A stretch of 64,000 nt of DNA, taken from Fusibacter_C sp942493125 (GTDB taxonomy: Bacteria > Bacillota > Clostridia > Peptostreptococcales > Acidaminobacteraceae). The stretch is from assembly GCA_942493125.1 (NCBI GenBank), contig OW818667.1, positions 3,038,001 through 3,102,000 of the forward strand, given 5' to 3'. Both the position numbers and the translations under genes were made by a program. Shown here piece by piece: positions 15,381-23,605 of the stretch. Below the pieces are notes generated by a model, which did no database searches, was not told where the DNA came from, and was given only the letters and a program-made list of their open reading frames with translations. Position 1 is the stretch's first letter, and each line of letters starts with the position of its first letter.

Positions 15381-16625
15381 TTAAGCTTCTTTGCCGAAAT
15401 GTGCGACGATAGCGTTTAAGATGATACCGACTATGGCTGCAAGGCTAAGACCTGAAAGTGAAATGACTGTTCCTGGAACTGGGATCGCTAGGCTTAATGA
15501 TGGTACATAAGATGGTGCCAATCCAATGATGAGGATAGCTGCCATGATCACGATGTTTTGAACATTCATTTTAACGTGGTTGTCTCTGATGTTTTTAACA
15601 CCGATAAAGGCAATCATCGTGAACAACATGAGGCTGATGCCGCCCATTACTGCTACTGGAATGGATGATAATGTAGCGCCAAGTTTACCGACTAGACCGA
15701 GTATGATTGCAAACACTGCTGTTATTCTAAGGATAGCTGGGTTGTAATTTTTAGTCAGTGCAAGGACGCCAGTGTTTTCACCGTAAGTTGTGTTTGCAGG
15801 ACCGCCGACAAACCCAGCAAACAAAGTTGCCAAACCGTCTCCAAGCAACGTTTTATTTAAACCTGGATCTTCGATAAAGTTTTTACCAACAACTGCGCCG
15901 TTCGTCGTTATATCGCCTACGTGTTCCATGAATACTGCAAGGACAACTGGTGCGATGACGATGATCGCTTCGATAGAAAACTTAGGTAATGTGAATGCTG
16001 GTACTGCAAGGAAGGCTGCACTTTGAATACCGGATACATCAAGGACGCCCATGAATGAAGATGCGATGTAGCCTGCGATTACACCTGCAAGAATCGAAAG
16101 TTGACGGACAAAGCCTTTGCCTAGGAAGTTGATGACAAGAGCCGTGCCAAGCGTGATACCTGCGAGGATAAAGTGTGCTGATGCCATACCGTAAGCAACT
16201 GGTACAAGATTGAGGCCGATGACGATAATCATAGGACCGACGACGCGTGATGGCAAGTATTTTTTGATGGTCGTTACGCCAACTGCTTTAACTAAGAAAG
16301 AGAAGAGGACATAAAGAAATCCCGCAACGACTATACCACCTTGAGCATATGTCAAATCGCCGGAATACATATCTTTTACTTGAATAACGAGTGGAATGAA
16401 CGCAAATGATGAACCAAGAAATACAGGTACCTTATAGTTTGTACAGAAGTGAAAAATTAAAGTACCGATGCCAGCGGTAAAAAGTGCCACCGATGGGTTG
16501 AAACCTGTTAGTATTGGAACAAGTACTGTAGCACCGAACATAGCTATGAGATGTTGTAAGCCAAGTACGTAACTTTTAGGATCTTTCATTGTTGAAACTT
16601 TTAAAACTGCACTATTTGTAGACAT
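15381..16625 (-). CDS. uraA: Uracil permease (NCS2 family)
   Basis: This 414-residue inner membrane symporter has about 14 hydrophobic segments. It belongs to the uracil/xanthine NCS2 family: the N-terminal LGLQHLIAMFGATVLVP and the central segment AVFMEHVGDIT with its conserved Glu are typical of UraA/PyrP rather than purine permeases. The leader carries a PyrR-type attenuator, confirming a pyrimidine role. The start codon directly follows the terminator T-run, and the SD sequence GGGGAGG is the 3' arm of the terminator stem, so translation may also be affected. It is monocistronic. Confidence 0.93.
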   Translation of the reverse strand: MSTNSAVLKVSTMKDPKSYVLGLQHLIAMFGATVLVPILTGFNPSVALFTAGIGTLIFHFCTNYKVPVFLGSSFAFIPLVIQVKDMYSGDLTYAQGGIVVAGFLYVLFSFLVKAVGVTTIKKYLPSRVVGPMIIVIGLNLVPVAYGMASAHFILAGITLGTALVINFLGKGFVRQLSILAGVIAGYIASSFMGVLDVSGIQSAAFLAVPAFTLPKFSIEAIIVIAPVVLAVFMEHVGDITTNGAVVGKNFIEDPGLNKTLLGDGLATLFAGFVGGPANTTYGENTGVLALTKNYNPAILRITAVFAIILGLVGKLGATLSSIPVAVMGGISLMLFTMIAFIGVKNIRDNHVKMNVQNIVIMAAILIIGLAPSYVPSLSLAIPVPGTVISLSGLSLAAIVGIILNAIVAHFGKEA

Positions 16626-16695
16626 AAAAAAACCTCCCCTTTTTCTTCGTTTGTAGGAGAAGATCGCAATCTTCTCTTCTTAGCCTCACAGGACC
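16626..16695 (-). promoter_or_regulatory. PyrR-type attenuator in the uraA leader
   Basis: On minus, GGTCCTGTGAGGCTAAGAAG (plus 16676-16695) matches the PyrR binding loop. Then GAGAAGAT-TGCG-ATCTTCTC (16657-16676) can form an antiterminator, and CTTCTCC can instead pair with GGGGAGG (16633-16639) ahead of TTTTTTT. The three are mutually exclusive, as in Bacillus pyr leaders. Confidence 0.88.
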
Positions 16696-16725
16696 AAATT
16701 AAAAAGCTTTATATAATTCTTAAAG

Positions 16726-16754
16726 ATGATACCACATTCTAAATTCAAAAGCAA
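16726..16754 (-). promoter_or_regulatory. Promoter of uraA
   Basis: On minus, TTGCTT (plus 16749-16754), 17-bp spacer, TATCAT (plus 16726-16731). Transcription would start about 25-30 bases before the PyrR loop. Confidence 0.65.
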
Positions 16755-16864
16755 CGCAATTTTTGTAAACACTTTTTTCATTTTATCGATCCTGGGTTCA
16801 TGATATGATAGTTTAGGAAATAACAATTAATGGACAAACTACTGTTAGACAATGGAGGCCATTT

Positions 16865-17611
16865 GTGGGACAAATATACGAAAAAAAATATGCGTTAAAC
16901 TATTTTGACTTTGATAAAAACTATAAATTAAAACCGACGACGTTGATGAATTTCCTTCAAGATATTTCCACGTTACACTTTGGTGTACGTACGACACATC
17001 TTTCAGAGAGTGAACTTCCAGGACTTTGGGTGATTGTAGAATGGCAGGTGGACTTGTTTGAGATGCCCGCCACAGTTATGGACTTAACAGTTAAGACGGA
17101 GCCCAACTATTTTAGAAAATTTATCGCCTATAGACGCTATGAAATTGCTGACGACAAAGGCATGCAGCTGGGACAAGCGATTAGCAAATGGGCTTATATC
17201 GATCCGACGACAAGAAAGCAGATCAACATCCCAAAACTATTGAACGATGTGTTCGAAGTGGACGAGAATTGCGAAAAACCTGGAAAAATTGAATTTGAAG
17301 AGATGCAAGGTGCAACTTTAGATGAAATGACAAGAAAAAGCGTTTATTCAGACATCGATGTCAATCACCATGTCAACAATGTCACGTACATCAAATGGGC
17401 GATAGATGCGCTTGGAAGCGAGCTGCTTGACCAATATAGACTGAAGACTTTGAAAGTGTCCTTTAAGCGCGAAGTATTTGAAGGAGAAGAAGTTGTCGTT
17501 AGCACAGAAGTAAAAGAGACCGCACAGAGTGCAGTCTCAAAACATCAAATATTATCTTCGGATAAAACGGTTTGTGTCGTAGTCCAGATTGATTGGAAAA
17601 AGTTAGACTAA
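16865..17611 (+). CDS. Acyl-ACP thioesterase
   Basis: This 248-residue cytosolic enzyme with a double hot-dog fold (PF01643 type) releases free fatty acids from acyl carrier protein. The N-terminal half has the NFLQDISTLHFG segment and the C-terminal half has DIDVNHHVNNVTYIKW, whose Asn and His are the family's active-site region. The start is GTG 16865 with GGAGG seven to eight bases upstream; no ATG fits. It converges on the MATE gene with a 9-base overlap. Bacterial members occur in many anaerobes and may feed membrane or storage lipid turnover; chain length cannot be predicted. Confidence 0.88.
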   Translation: MGQIYEKKYALNYFDFDKNYKLKPTTLMNFLQDISTLHFGVRTTHLSESELPGLWVIVEWQVDLFEMPATVMDLTVKTEPNYFRKFIAYRRYEIADDKGMQLGQAISKWAYIDPTTRKQINIPKLLNDVFEVDENCEKPGKIEFEEMQGATLDEMTRKSVYSDIDVNHHVNNVTYIKWAIDALGSELLDQYRLKTLKVSFKREVFEGEEVVVSTEVKETAQSAVSKHQILSSDKTVCVVVQIDWKKLD

Positions 17612-18961
17612 GCGCTTAGCCCATTTGTTGGACATGATACGCGGAAGACCTAAAATCATCTTGGCAATCTCTTCTATGTTGACGAGTGCTACAACTAGAT
17701 ACACGGGCAAGTCAAGGACAAAAGCGCCTATCAGAGCCAAAGGAACGCCAATTAACCAAACACAGGAAATTTCAAGCAACATGGAGAACATCGTATCACC
17801 ACCGCTTCTTAGTGTGCCTATGATGATGATTGTGTTATAGAATTTGAATGCCATAAAGAACGCTAGTATTTTCAGTGTTTTTATAGTAATTTCATAGGAC
17901 GCTGGCGACAACTTGTAGAGAGCCGTTACAATAAGCGGCGCAGTTAAAACAATGAGGCATCCAACGACTATGCCAAGTATGATACTCAGCGCTAAAAACT
18001 TTTTATTGTATTCGATGGCTTTATTGATCTCACCAGCGCCTAAAGTATTGCCAAGCATGACAGATGACGCGTTGCCTAGACCGAAACCGACAACCATAAA
18101 TATGCTGTTTACGGTATTTGTTATCATGACAGCAGCGACAGCTTCTGTTCCAATTCGAGCATATACCAGCGCGTAAGCGGTCATGCCAAGTGACCAGAAA
18201 CTCTCGTTTAATATAACGGGAAGTGCCGTCTTAGCAATTAATTTGACCAATGTCAGTTTAATTGTAAAGAAGTCTTTGATCGTTACTGCAAGTACTGGAA
18301 TTGACTTATACACACCGCTAAAAATAATGACCATTTCGATAACACGCGCAATAACTGTTGCGATGGCAGCGCCTTCAATCCCCAAAGCTGGGAAACCAAA
18401 TTTTCCAAATATAAGTACATAGTTGAGTCCTGTATTGATCAAGAGAGAGATAATACTTGCCTTCATGGCAAGCTTTGGATGCCCGACGCTTCGTGATGAA
18501 AAGCCAAAGGCGAAATTTACAGCTGTAATCATGTAACTTAAACTAACAATCCGCATGTAATTAGCGCCTAATACGACAACTGAAGCGTCCTTTGACATCA
18601 AACCAAGAACTTGAAGTGGGAAGAAAAATCCTATGATGAAAAATAGTGCTGAAACAGATAATGCGAATATGAGACCAATGGACATGACCGATTTTATTTT
18701 ATCGGTTTCTTTTTTTCCCCAATATTGAGCGATATAGATGCTTATACCACTATTGCCGCCAAATAGGATTAGAGTCATAACAAAAAATACTTGATTGGCG
18801 AGACCTGCAGCTGCGATATACGTTTCTCCCAGTTGGCCAACCATGACATTGTCTACGAGATTTAATGAAGATGAAATCAAATTTTGAATGACAATTGGGA
18901 TCGATATTGTAATGAGCAATTTATAAAAATCTAGATTTTTTTTGTAACCAAGCGATACCAT
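17603..18961 (-). CDS. MATE family multidrug/cation antiporter
   Basis: This 452-residue membrane protein has twelve predicted hydrophobic segments in two related halves, the NorM/DinF-type MATE layout. The N-terminal half has NLVDNVMVGQLG, the family signature around residue 35, and the second half repeats the pattern near residue 250. It exports organic cations or drugs in exchange for Na+ or H+. It is the last gene of the ArsR-led leftward group, 29 bases after the redox protein gene, with GGAGG before ATG 18961. Whether it shares the ArsR signal or just follows by read-through is unclear. Confidence 0.92.
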   Translation of the reverse strand: MVSLGYKKNLDFYKLLITISIPIVIQNLISSSLNLVDNVMVGQLGETYIAAAGLANQVFFVMTLILFGGNSGISIYIAQYWGKKETDKIKSVMSIGLIFALSVSALFFIIGFFFPLQVLGLMSKDASVVVLGANYMRIVSLSYMITAVNFAFGFSSRSVGHPKLAMKASIISLLINTGLNYVLIFGKFGFPALGIEGAAIATVIARVIEMVIIFSGVYKSIPVLAVTIKDFFTIKLTLVKLIAKTALPVILNESFWSLGMTAYALVYARIGTEAVAAVMITNTVNSIFMVVGFGLGNASSVMLGNTLGAGEINKAIEYNKKFLALSIILGIVVGCLIVLTAPLIVTALYKLSPASYEITIKTLKILAFFMAFKFYNTIIIIGTLRSGGDTMFSMLLEISCVWLIGVPLALIGAFVLDLPVYLVVALVNIEEIAKMILGLPRIMSNKWAKRLV

Positions 18962-18990
18962 ATGTCCTCCAAAGATGTGTTGTATGTGGA

Positions 18991-19221
18991 TTACTTGATT
19001 AACTGCTTAACTTCATCCACAGATAGTACTTTACCCACGGATTTGACGGTTTCATCAATCACGAGTGCAGGTGTTTGCATGACGCCGAACGCCATGATTT
19101 GTTTGAAATCTTCAATTTTTTCAACGCTAGCATCAATGCCAAGTGACTGAACAGCTTCTTTAACGTGTGCTTCAAGCTTTTTACATTTGTCACAACCAGA
19201 ACCTAAAACTTTAATAATCAT
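18991..19221 (-). CDS. Small thioredoxin-fold CxxC redox protein
   Basis: The 76-residue protein has the motif GCDKC (Cys10, Cys13) in the first loop of a thioredoxin fold and cis-Pro in MQTPALVID. It matches the family called redox-active disulfide protein 2 (TIGR00412). These small proteins are repeatedly found beside DUF318/ArsP-type permeases. The gene lies 54 bases after the permease stop and 29 before the MATE start, so it belongs to the same operon. A role as metallochaperone or thiol partner for the permease substrate is plausible but inferred. The start has AAGGAGGC upstream. Confidence 0.88.
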   Translation of the reverse strand: MIIKVLGSGCDKCKKLEAHVKEAVQSLGIDASVEKIEDFKQIMAFGVMQTPALVIDETVKSVGKVLSVDEVKQLIK

Positions 19222-19275
19222 ACGTGCCTCCTTATAAGGTTAATCTATTTTATCAAAAATAACTGTGAAAAGGAA

Positions 19276-20280
19276 TTATAAGAACAAATAACCAAATGCG
19301 TTAAAACTATAGCCAATAATGAGTATGCCCACTGTGACAATGCCAACAAATACAATGAGCAGCTTGGTTTTGACAACTTTCTTAAGCATGACGAGTGATG
19401 GCAATGAAAGGGCTGTCACGGCCATCATAAATGACAGCGCCGTTCCTATACCAACGCCTTTTGAAACAAGGGCTTCAGCAATAGGCAAGGTACCGAAAAT
19501 ATCTGCATACATAGGAATGCCAACTAAAGTCGCTAAAAGGACTGAGTACCACTTGTCTTGACCTAAAACTGCGGATATGACCGATTCAGGAATCCAGTTG
19601 TGGATTGCAGCGCCAATAGCAACGCCGATTAAAATGTAAAGCCAGACCTTTCGAACGATATCTTTGACTTGATCTTTAGCGAATTGCAAACGATCTTTAG
19701 TCGTCAACTTATCGGGAACGACGTCAAGTACTGCGTTGCCAAAAACGAAGGATTCAACGTATTTTTCCATCTTTGCTTTGCTGATAATCGTACCTGATAC
19801 CACTGCGAGAATCAATCCTACAATGACATAAGCGATGGCAATCTTCCAGTTAAAGATGCTTGCAAGCAACAACACGGATGCAAGATCGACGAGTGGCGAT
19901 GAGATAAGGAATGAAAAGGTGACACCAATAGGCAATCCAGCACTCGTAAAACCGATAAACAAAGGGATGGATGAGCACGAACAAAAAGGTGTGATCGTAC
20001 CTAACAAGGCTCCAAATATATTGGCACTGATTCCAGTGAATCTTCCAAGAATTTTGCGTGTCCTCTCAGGTGGAAAAAAGCTCTGAATGTAGGATATGGA
20101 AAAAATTAGAGCAGAGAGTAGTATAAAAATCTTGATGACATCGTAGATGAAAAAGTGAAGGCTGCCTCCAAGCTTCGATTCAATATCTAGACCGACGATC
20201 GTCTCGATGAACCATTTAACACATTGACTGAGCCATTCCATTTTAAGTATTTGATTATTTAACCATTCAAGTATGAACAT
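19276..20280 (-). CDS. DUF318/ArsP-type permease (PF03773)
   Basis: This 334-residue protein has about eight membrane segments. The family core PFCSCSSIPLF carries Cys100 and Cys102, followed by GLPIGVTFSFLISSPLVD; a second PSLVML segment near the C terminus matches the inverted repeat of the family. Members export organoarsenicals (ArsP) or have unknown metal/metalloid substrates. It follows an ArsR-type regulator gene by 74 bases and precedes a CxxC redox protein, a layout often seen in metalloid loci. The leader contains a 12-bp tandem repeat that ends at the AGGAGT ribosome binding site. Its substrate is not established. Confidence 0.87.
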   Translation of the reverse strand: MFILEWLNNQILKMEWLSQCVKWFIETIVGLDIESKLGGSLHFFIYDVIKIFILLSALIFSISYIQSFFPPERTRKILGRFTGISANIFGALLGTITPFCSCSSIPLFIGFTSAGLPIGVTFSFLISSPLVDLASVLLLASIFNWKIAIAYVIVGLILAVVSGTIISKAKMEKYVESFVFGNAVLDVVPDKLTTKDRLQFAKDQVKDIVRKVWLYILIGVAIGAAIHNWIPESVISAVLGQDKWYSVLLATLVGIPMYADIFGTLPIAEALVSKGVGIGTALSFMMAVTALSLPSLVMLKKVVKTKLLIVFVGIVTVGILIIGYSFNAFGYLFL

Positions 20281-20290
20281 TTTTTACTCC

Positions 20291-20350
20291 TATCTGTATT
20301 CTTATCTATATTCTTATCTATATTCTTATCTATATTCTTATCTATGCGCT
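20291..20350. repeat. 12-bp tandem repeat, about five units
   Basis: Read on minus, the unit is AGAATATAGATA: three identical copies (20303-20338) with a one-mismatch copy at 20291-20302 and a partly diverged one at 20339-20350. It fills most of the space between the arsR stop and the permease start, ending next to AGGAGT. It shares ATAGATAA with the array at 24.8 kb. Confidence 0.9.
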
Positions 20351-20354
20351 TAAC

Positions 20355-20717
20355 TTATGTCTTTCCTATATTTATGTTTGTTACTGTTGTAGATAAGTAC
20401 TTGTCCTTATTTACGAGTTTGCTACGATCAATACTAAGGACTGGATATTTTTCAACATCCGTAAAAATGCCTTTAATTGTGTTAATTAATAGTGATTGCT
20501 CTTTATTGAGAGCATAAAATACAAATTTATCCTTTCGCGTATCGACCACAAAATTCATATCGCGTAGTTTTGAGAGATTCTTGGAAATTTTGGGTTGAGA
20601 GGCACCTAAAATGCCACTAATCTGACAGACGCAAAGATCTTCTTGAAATAAAAGCATTAGAATTCTCAAACGTGTTTCATCAGACAGCGTTTTATAGATG
20701 TTCGTAAGTTGATTCAT
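20355..20717 (-). CDS. arsR: ArsR/SmtB-family metalloregulator
   Basis: This 120-residue winged-helix repressor opens with KTLSDETRLRILMLL and carries Cys29 and Cys31 in the alpha-3 segment DLCVCQI, the classic ArsR As(III)/Sb(III) site (ELCVCD in the founding members). The recognition helix QPKISKNLSKLR is complete. ATG 20717 is chosen over the longer frame because AAGGAG precedes it. It heads the leftward operon with the permease, redox protein and MATE genes. A perfect palindrome ATATGCGCATAT lies 28 bases upstream as a likely operator. A third Cys as in some ArsR proteins is not evident, so ligand identity is likely but not certain. Confidence 0.9.
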   Translation of the reverse strand: MNQLTNIYKTLSDETRLRILMLLFQEDLCVCQISGILGASQPKISKNLSKLRDMNFVVDTRKDKFVFYALNKEQSLLINTIKGIFTDVEKYPVLSIDRSKLVNKDKYLSTTVTNINIGKT

Positions 20718-20744
20718 AAGAGACTCCTTAATAGTTGAATACAC

Positions 20745-20756
20745 ATATGCGCATAT
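20745..20756. promoter_or_regulatory. Palindrome ATATGCGCATAT, likely ArsR operator
   Basis: A perfect 12-bp palindrome 28 bases before the arsR start codon, in the position of an autoregulatory operator. A flanking GTATAT extends the AT-rich site. Confidence 0.55.
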
Positions 20757-20862
20757 AGGTATATGACTTCTGTGTTTAGTTTATTCCCCATTAGTCCGAT
20801 TGTCAAGATAGAGCCTGTCCGACCAAGTGAAATTTTGTTTCAGAAAATAATAGGATTAATTT

Positions 20863-20890
20863 TTGTAATAAGCTACAATAAAGATAATAA
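20863..20890 (+). promoter_or_regulatory. Probable phoB promoter
   Basis: TTGTAA (20863-20868), 16-bp spacer, TAATAA (20885-20890), 58 bases before the phoB start. Confidence 0.45.
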
Positions 20891-20947
20891 AACCTCTGCT
20901 GATATTAATTACAATTAAGGCGAAAGCCAATTTAGAGTGAGGGACAT

Positions 20948-21646
20948 ATGACTAAAAACAGATTGCTTATAATTGATGATGAAGTGCATATTTTAGAACT
21001 CCTGAGATACAATTTAGAAAGTAGCGGCTACGAAGTGGTTCAAGCGGAATCTGGTGAGGAAGCACTTGAAAAACTAAAAAAAGTAAAAGTGGATGGTGTG
21101 ATTCTCGATTTGATGCTCCCAGGCATTGATGGCATTGAGGTACTGAGACAAATTAGACAGTCAGATCATATGCATTTACCCGTCATCATGTTGACGGCTA
21201 AAAATGAAGAAATCGATGCTGTCATTGGCCTTGAGATGGGCGCAGATGATTATATTGGGAAACCTTTTAGAACGCGCGAACTCATTTCTCGCGTAAAATC
21301 AGTATTACGGCGCGCGCAACTCAGAGAAGAGAGCTACAAGAATCATGAGGAAGTCGTAGAAAAAGGTCTATATGTCAACACGCAGTCCCATCAGATATTC
21401 AATGATGGTGTTGAGGTGTTCTTGACACTCAAAGAATTTGAGTTGCTAGAGAAACTCCTTAAATCGCCGGGACGTGTATTTACGCGCGACGAACTATTAG
21501 AATCCATTTGGGGTTACGATTATGTGGGCGAAACACGTACAGTAGATGTTCACATCAGACAACTGAGAAAAAAAGTCGAGCAAGATGATAAGAATCCTGA
21601 AAAAATTCTTACTGTAAGAGGCATTGGCTACAAATACAAATCATAA
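20948..21646 (+). CDS. phoB: Phosphate regulon response regulator
   Basis: The 232-residue OmpR-family regulator has acidic residues Asp10-Asp11, phospho-acceptor Asp54 in VILDLMLPGIDG, and Lys in IGKPF, followed by a winged helix ending VRGIGYKYK. It turns on phosphate uptake genes when phosphorylated by PhoR. Assignment as PhoB (called PhoP in Bacillus) rests on the adjacent phoR and the complete pst-phoU set downstream. phoR starts 13 bases after its stop. A PhoB-box-like array lies before pstS but I see none before phoB itself. Confidence 0.95.
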   Translation: MTKNRLLIIDDEVHILELLRYNLESSGYEVVQAESGEEALEKLKKVKVDGVILDLMLPGIDGIEVLRQIRQSDHMHLPVIMLTAKNEEIDAVIGLEMGADDYIGKPFRTRELISRVKSVLRRAQLREESYKNHEEVVEKGLYVNTQSHQIFNDGVEVFLTLKEFELLEKLLKSPGRVFTRDELLESIWGYDYVGETRTVDVHIRQLRKKVEQDDKNPEKILTVRGIGYKYKS

Positions 21647-21659
21647 TTCGGAGAGGTAC

Positions 21660-23414
21660 ATGAGAAAAAAAATAATTGCATCATATATTGCATTAACAGT
21701 AATTTTGACGATGTTATTTGCCTTCATCATGATGAACAGTGTACGGGACTCAATGACGATTCAGTTCAAGGAGCGTTTTGAAAATGAAGCATTATTGGTT
21801 AAAAACATTTTTATTAAAGCCTATACACTGGACTCTAATCTTGATTATGGTCAATTTGTAAACACACTGAATGCGGATAGTGAAACTCGTGTTACAATCG
21901 TCGATAAATTTGGCGTGGTTCTAGCAGATTCCATTGAAGATCCCAAAAACATGAACAACCATCTCAATAGAGATGAAATCAATCAAGTTGTAAAAACGGG
22001 CGAGATGGGTACGTCCATTCGCTATAGCAATACAGCGAAGGCAGACTTTTTATATGTTGCAGTTCCCGTGCAAATTGAAGAAAACTACTGGATCATTCGC
22101 GTTTCTCAACAGCTCGTGGCACTTCAACAGCTAAACATGAAAATTATCAATGTGGGCTTATTATTAATGATAGGTGCTGCAGCCATTGCACTTGTGATGT
22201 CCATTGTGATCTCCAAAAAAATAACAGATCCCATTGATTCTTTGACAATAGCTGCTAACGAAATAGCGGATGGTGCTTATGGCAGAAAGATTTATCTGAC
22301 AGGAAATGATCAAATTGGTGCGCTAACAATAGCGTTCAATAAAATGAGTCAAAACCTTGGGACATCACTTGATGAGCTCAAACAACGAAACTTAGAACTT
22401 GAAGCGATTCTAAACAGTATGATCAATGGCATCATCGCCATCGATCAGAATAAAAACATCATACTCATCAATAAATTCTGTTTTGAAATATTGGATTTGC
22501 CTCAAGATTATGTCGTTGAAAATGAGTCTATGTATAAGATTATTCGAAATGAAGAAATTGCGGGATTAGTTGAACAAGCAATGACAGATGGCGTATCTCA
22601 AACGAGAGAGCTACCTTATGTGCACCTCGACAAAGTGTTGCGTATCTATGTGAATCCAATTTTATCATCTGAACGTGAAATTATGGGCAGTATCGTCGTA
22701 ATTCAGGATATTACGCAAATCCGCAAGCTAGAACAGATGCGAAGTGATTTTGTCTCAAATGTATCACACGAACTCAAAACGCCATTAACCTCAATACGCG
22801 GGTTTGTAGATACCTTGAAAAGTGGTGCTATTAATCAACCAGAACAAGCGTTGAGATTCCTAGATATCATTGACATTGAGTCAGACAGACTCTATCGACT
22901 CATCAACGATATACTGTTACTCTCAGAGATTGAGAGTATGAATCAAGAACCTGAACAAACAGAACTTGATCTTGGAGATCTTGCAAATGAAGTATTCAGC
23001 ATCCTACAACAAAAAGCGGATGCTAAAAACTTGCGTCTTGTCACTCAAGTTGAGGGCACCTATAAGCTGGTCGCCAACCGCGACCGTATTAAACAGATGT
23101 TCATCAATCTAGTGGACAACGCCATCAAGTATACTGAGCAAGGTGAAATTACCATTGAGCTTCAAAGACAAGGTGATTGGACGAGGTGCATCGTAAAGGA
23201 TACTGGGATTGGCTTCTCAGAAATTCATAAGGAAAGATTGTTCGAACGGTTTTATCGTGCAGATAAAGGAAGAAGCAGAAATCAAGGTGGCACGGGACTT
23301 GGACTTTCTATCGTTAAACATATTGTCCTTCTATATAAAGGCAAAATTTCTGTTGAAAGCACACCAGGGGTGGGCAGTACTTTTGAAATCCTCTTGCCTA
23401 ATAAGCAAAGTTGA
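21660..23414 (+). CDS. phoR: Phosphate regulon sensor histidine kinase
   Basis: The 584-residue kinase has TM1 (about 7-27), an extracytoplasmic region of ~130 residues, TM2 (162-184), HAMP (185-237), a PAS domain (243-350), HisKA with His370 in SNVSHELKTPL, and a HATPase domain (NAIKYT, DTGIGF, GGTGLGLS). This is the Gram-positive PhoR layout. ATG 21660 is chosen because GGAGAGG precedes it; the longer frame overlaps phoB and lacks a site. It should sense the state of the PstSCAB-PhoU complex through PAS/HAMP rather than phosphate directly. A strong terminator follows, so pstS has its own promoter. Confidence 0.95.
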   Translation: MRKKIIASYIALTVILTMLFAFIMMNSVRDSMTIQFKERFENEALLVKNIFIKAYTLDSNLDYGQFVNTLNADSETRVTIVDKFGVVLADSIEDPKNMNNHLNRDEINQVVKTGEMGTSIRYSNTAKADFLYVAVPVQIEENYWIIRVSQQLVALQQLNMKIINVGLLLMIGAAAIALVMSIVISKKITDPIDSLTIAANEIADGAYGRKIYLTGNDQIGALTIAFNKMSQNLGTSLDELKQRNLELEAILNSMINGIIAIDQNKNIILINKFCFEILDLPQDYVVENESMYKIIRNEEIAGLVEQAMTDGVSQTRELPYVHLDKVLRIYVNPILSSEREIMGSIVVIQDITQIRKLEQMRSDFVSNVSHELKTPLTSIRGFVDTLKSGAINQPEQALRFLDIIDIESDRLYRLINDILLLSEIESMNQEPEQTELDLGDLANEVFSILQQKADAKNLRLVTQVEGTYKLVANRDRIKQMFINLVDNAIKYTEQGEITIELQRQGDWTRCIVKDTGIGFSEIHKERLFERFYRADKGRSRNQGGTGLGLSIVKHIVLLYKGKISVESTPGVGSTFEILLPNKQS

Positions 23415-23441
23415 CGCTCAAAACAACTTAAAATTAGACTC

Positions 23442-23478
23442 AAACCATGTCGTGAATCACGTGACATGGTTTTTTTTG
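23442..23478 (+). terminator. Terminator of phoBR
   Basis: AAACCATGTC pairs with GACATGGTTT around GTGAATCACGT, followed by eight T. Confidence 0.92.
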
Positions 23479-23482
23479 CGAC

Positions 23483-23521
23483 TTTACATAGACTTAACAT
23501 AAGGATTATTTGAACCTAACA
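23483..23521 (+). promoter_or_regulatory. PhoB/PhoP box array before pstS
   Basis: TTTACA (23483), TTAACA (23494) and CTAACA (23516) fall on an 11-bp period (one weak unit at 23505). This matches the TTNACA direct repeats bound by PhoP/PhoB dimers. TTGACC (23522-23527) and TAATTA (23544-23549), 16 bp apart, may be the promoter. Confidence 0.75.
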
Positions 23522-23605
23522 TTGACCTGTTAAATTAAGAGTGTAATTAATAACAGTATGTAAATACGAATTGAAAATATTAGGTATATGGAGGATTTGT
23601 TAAAA

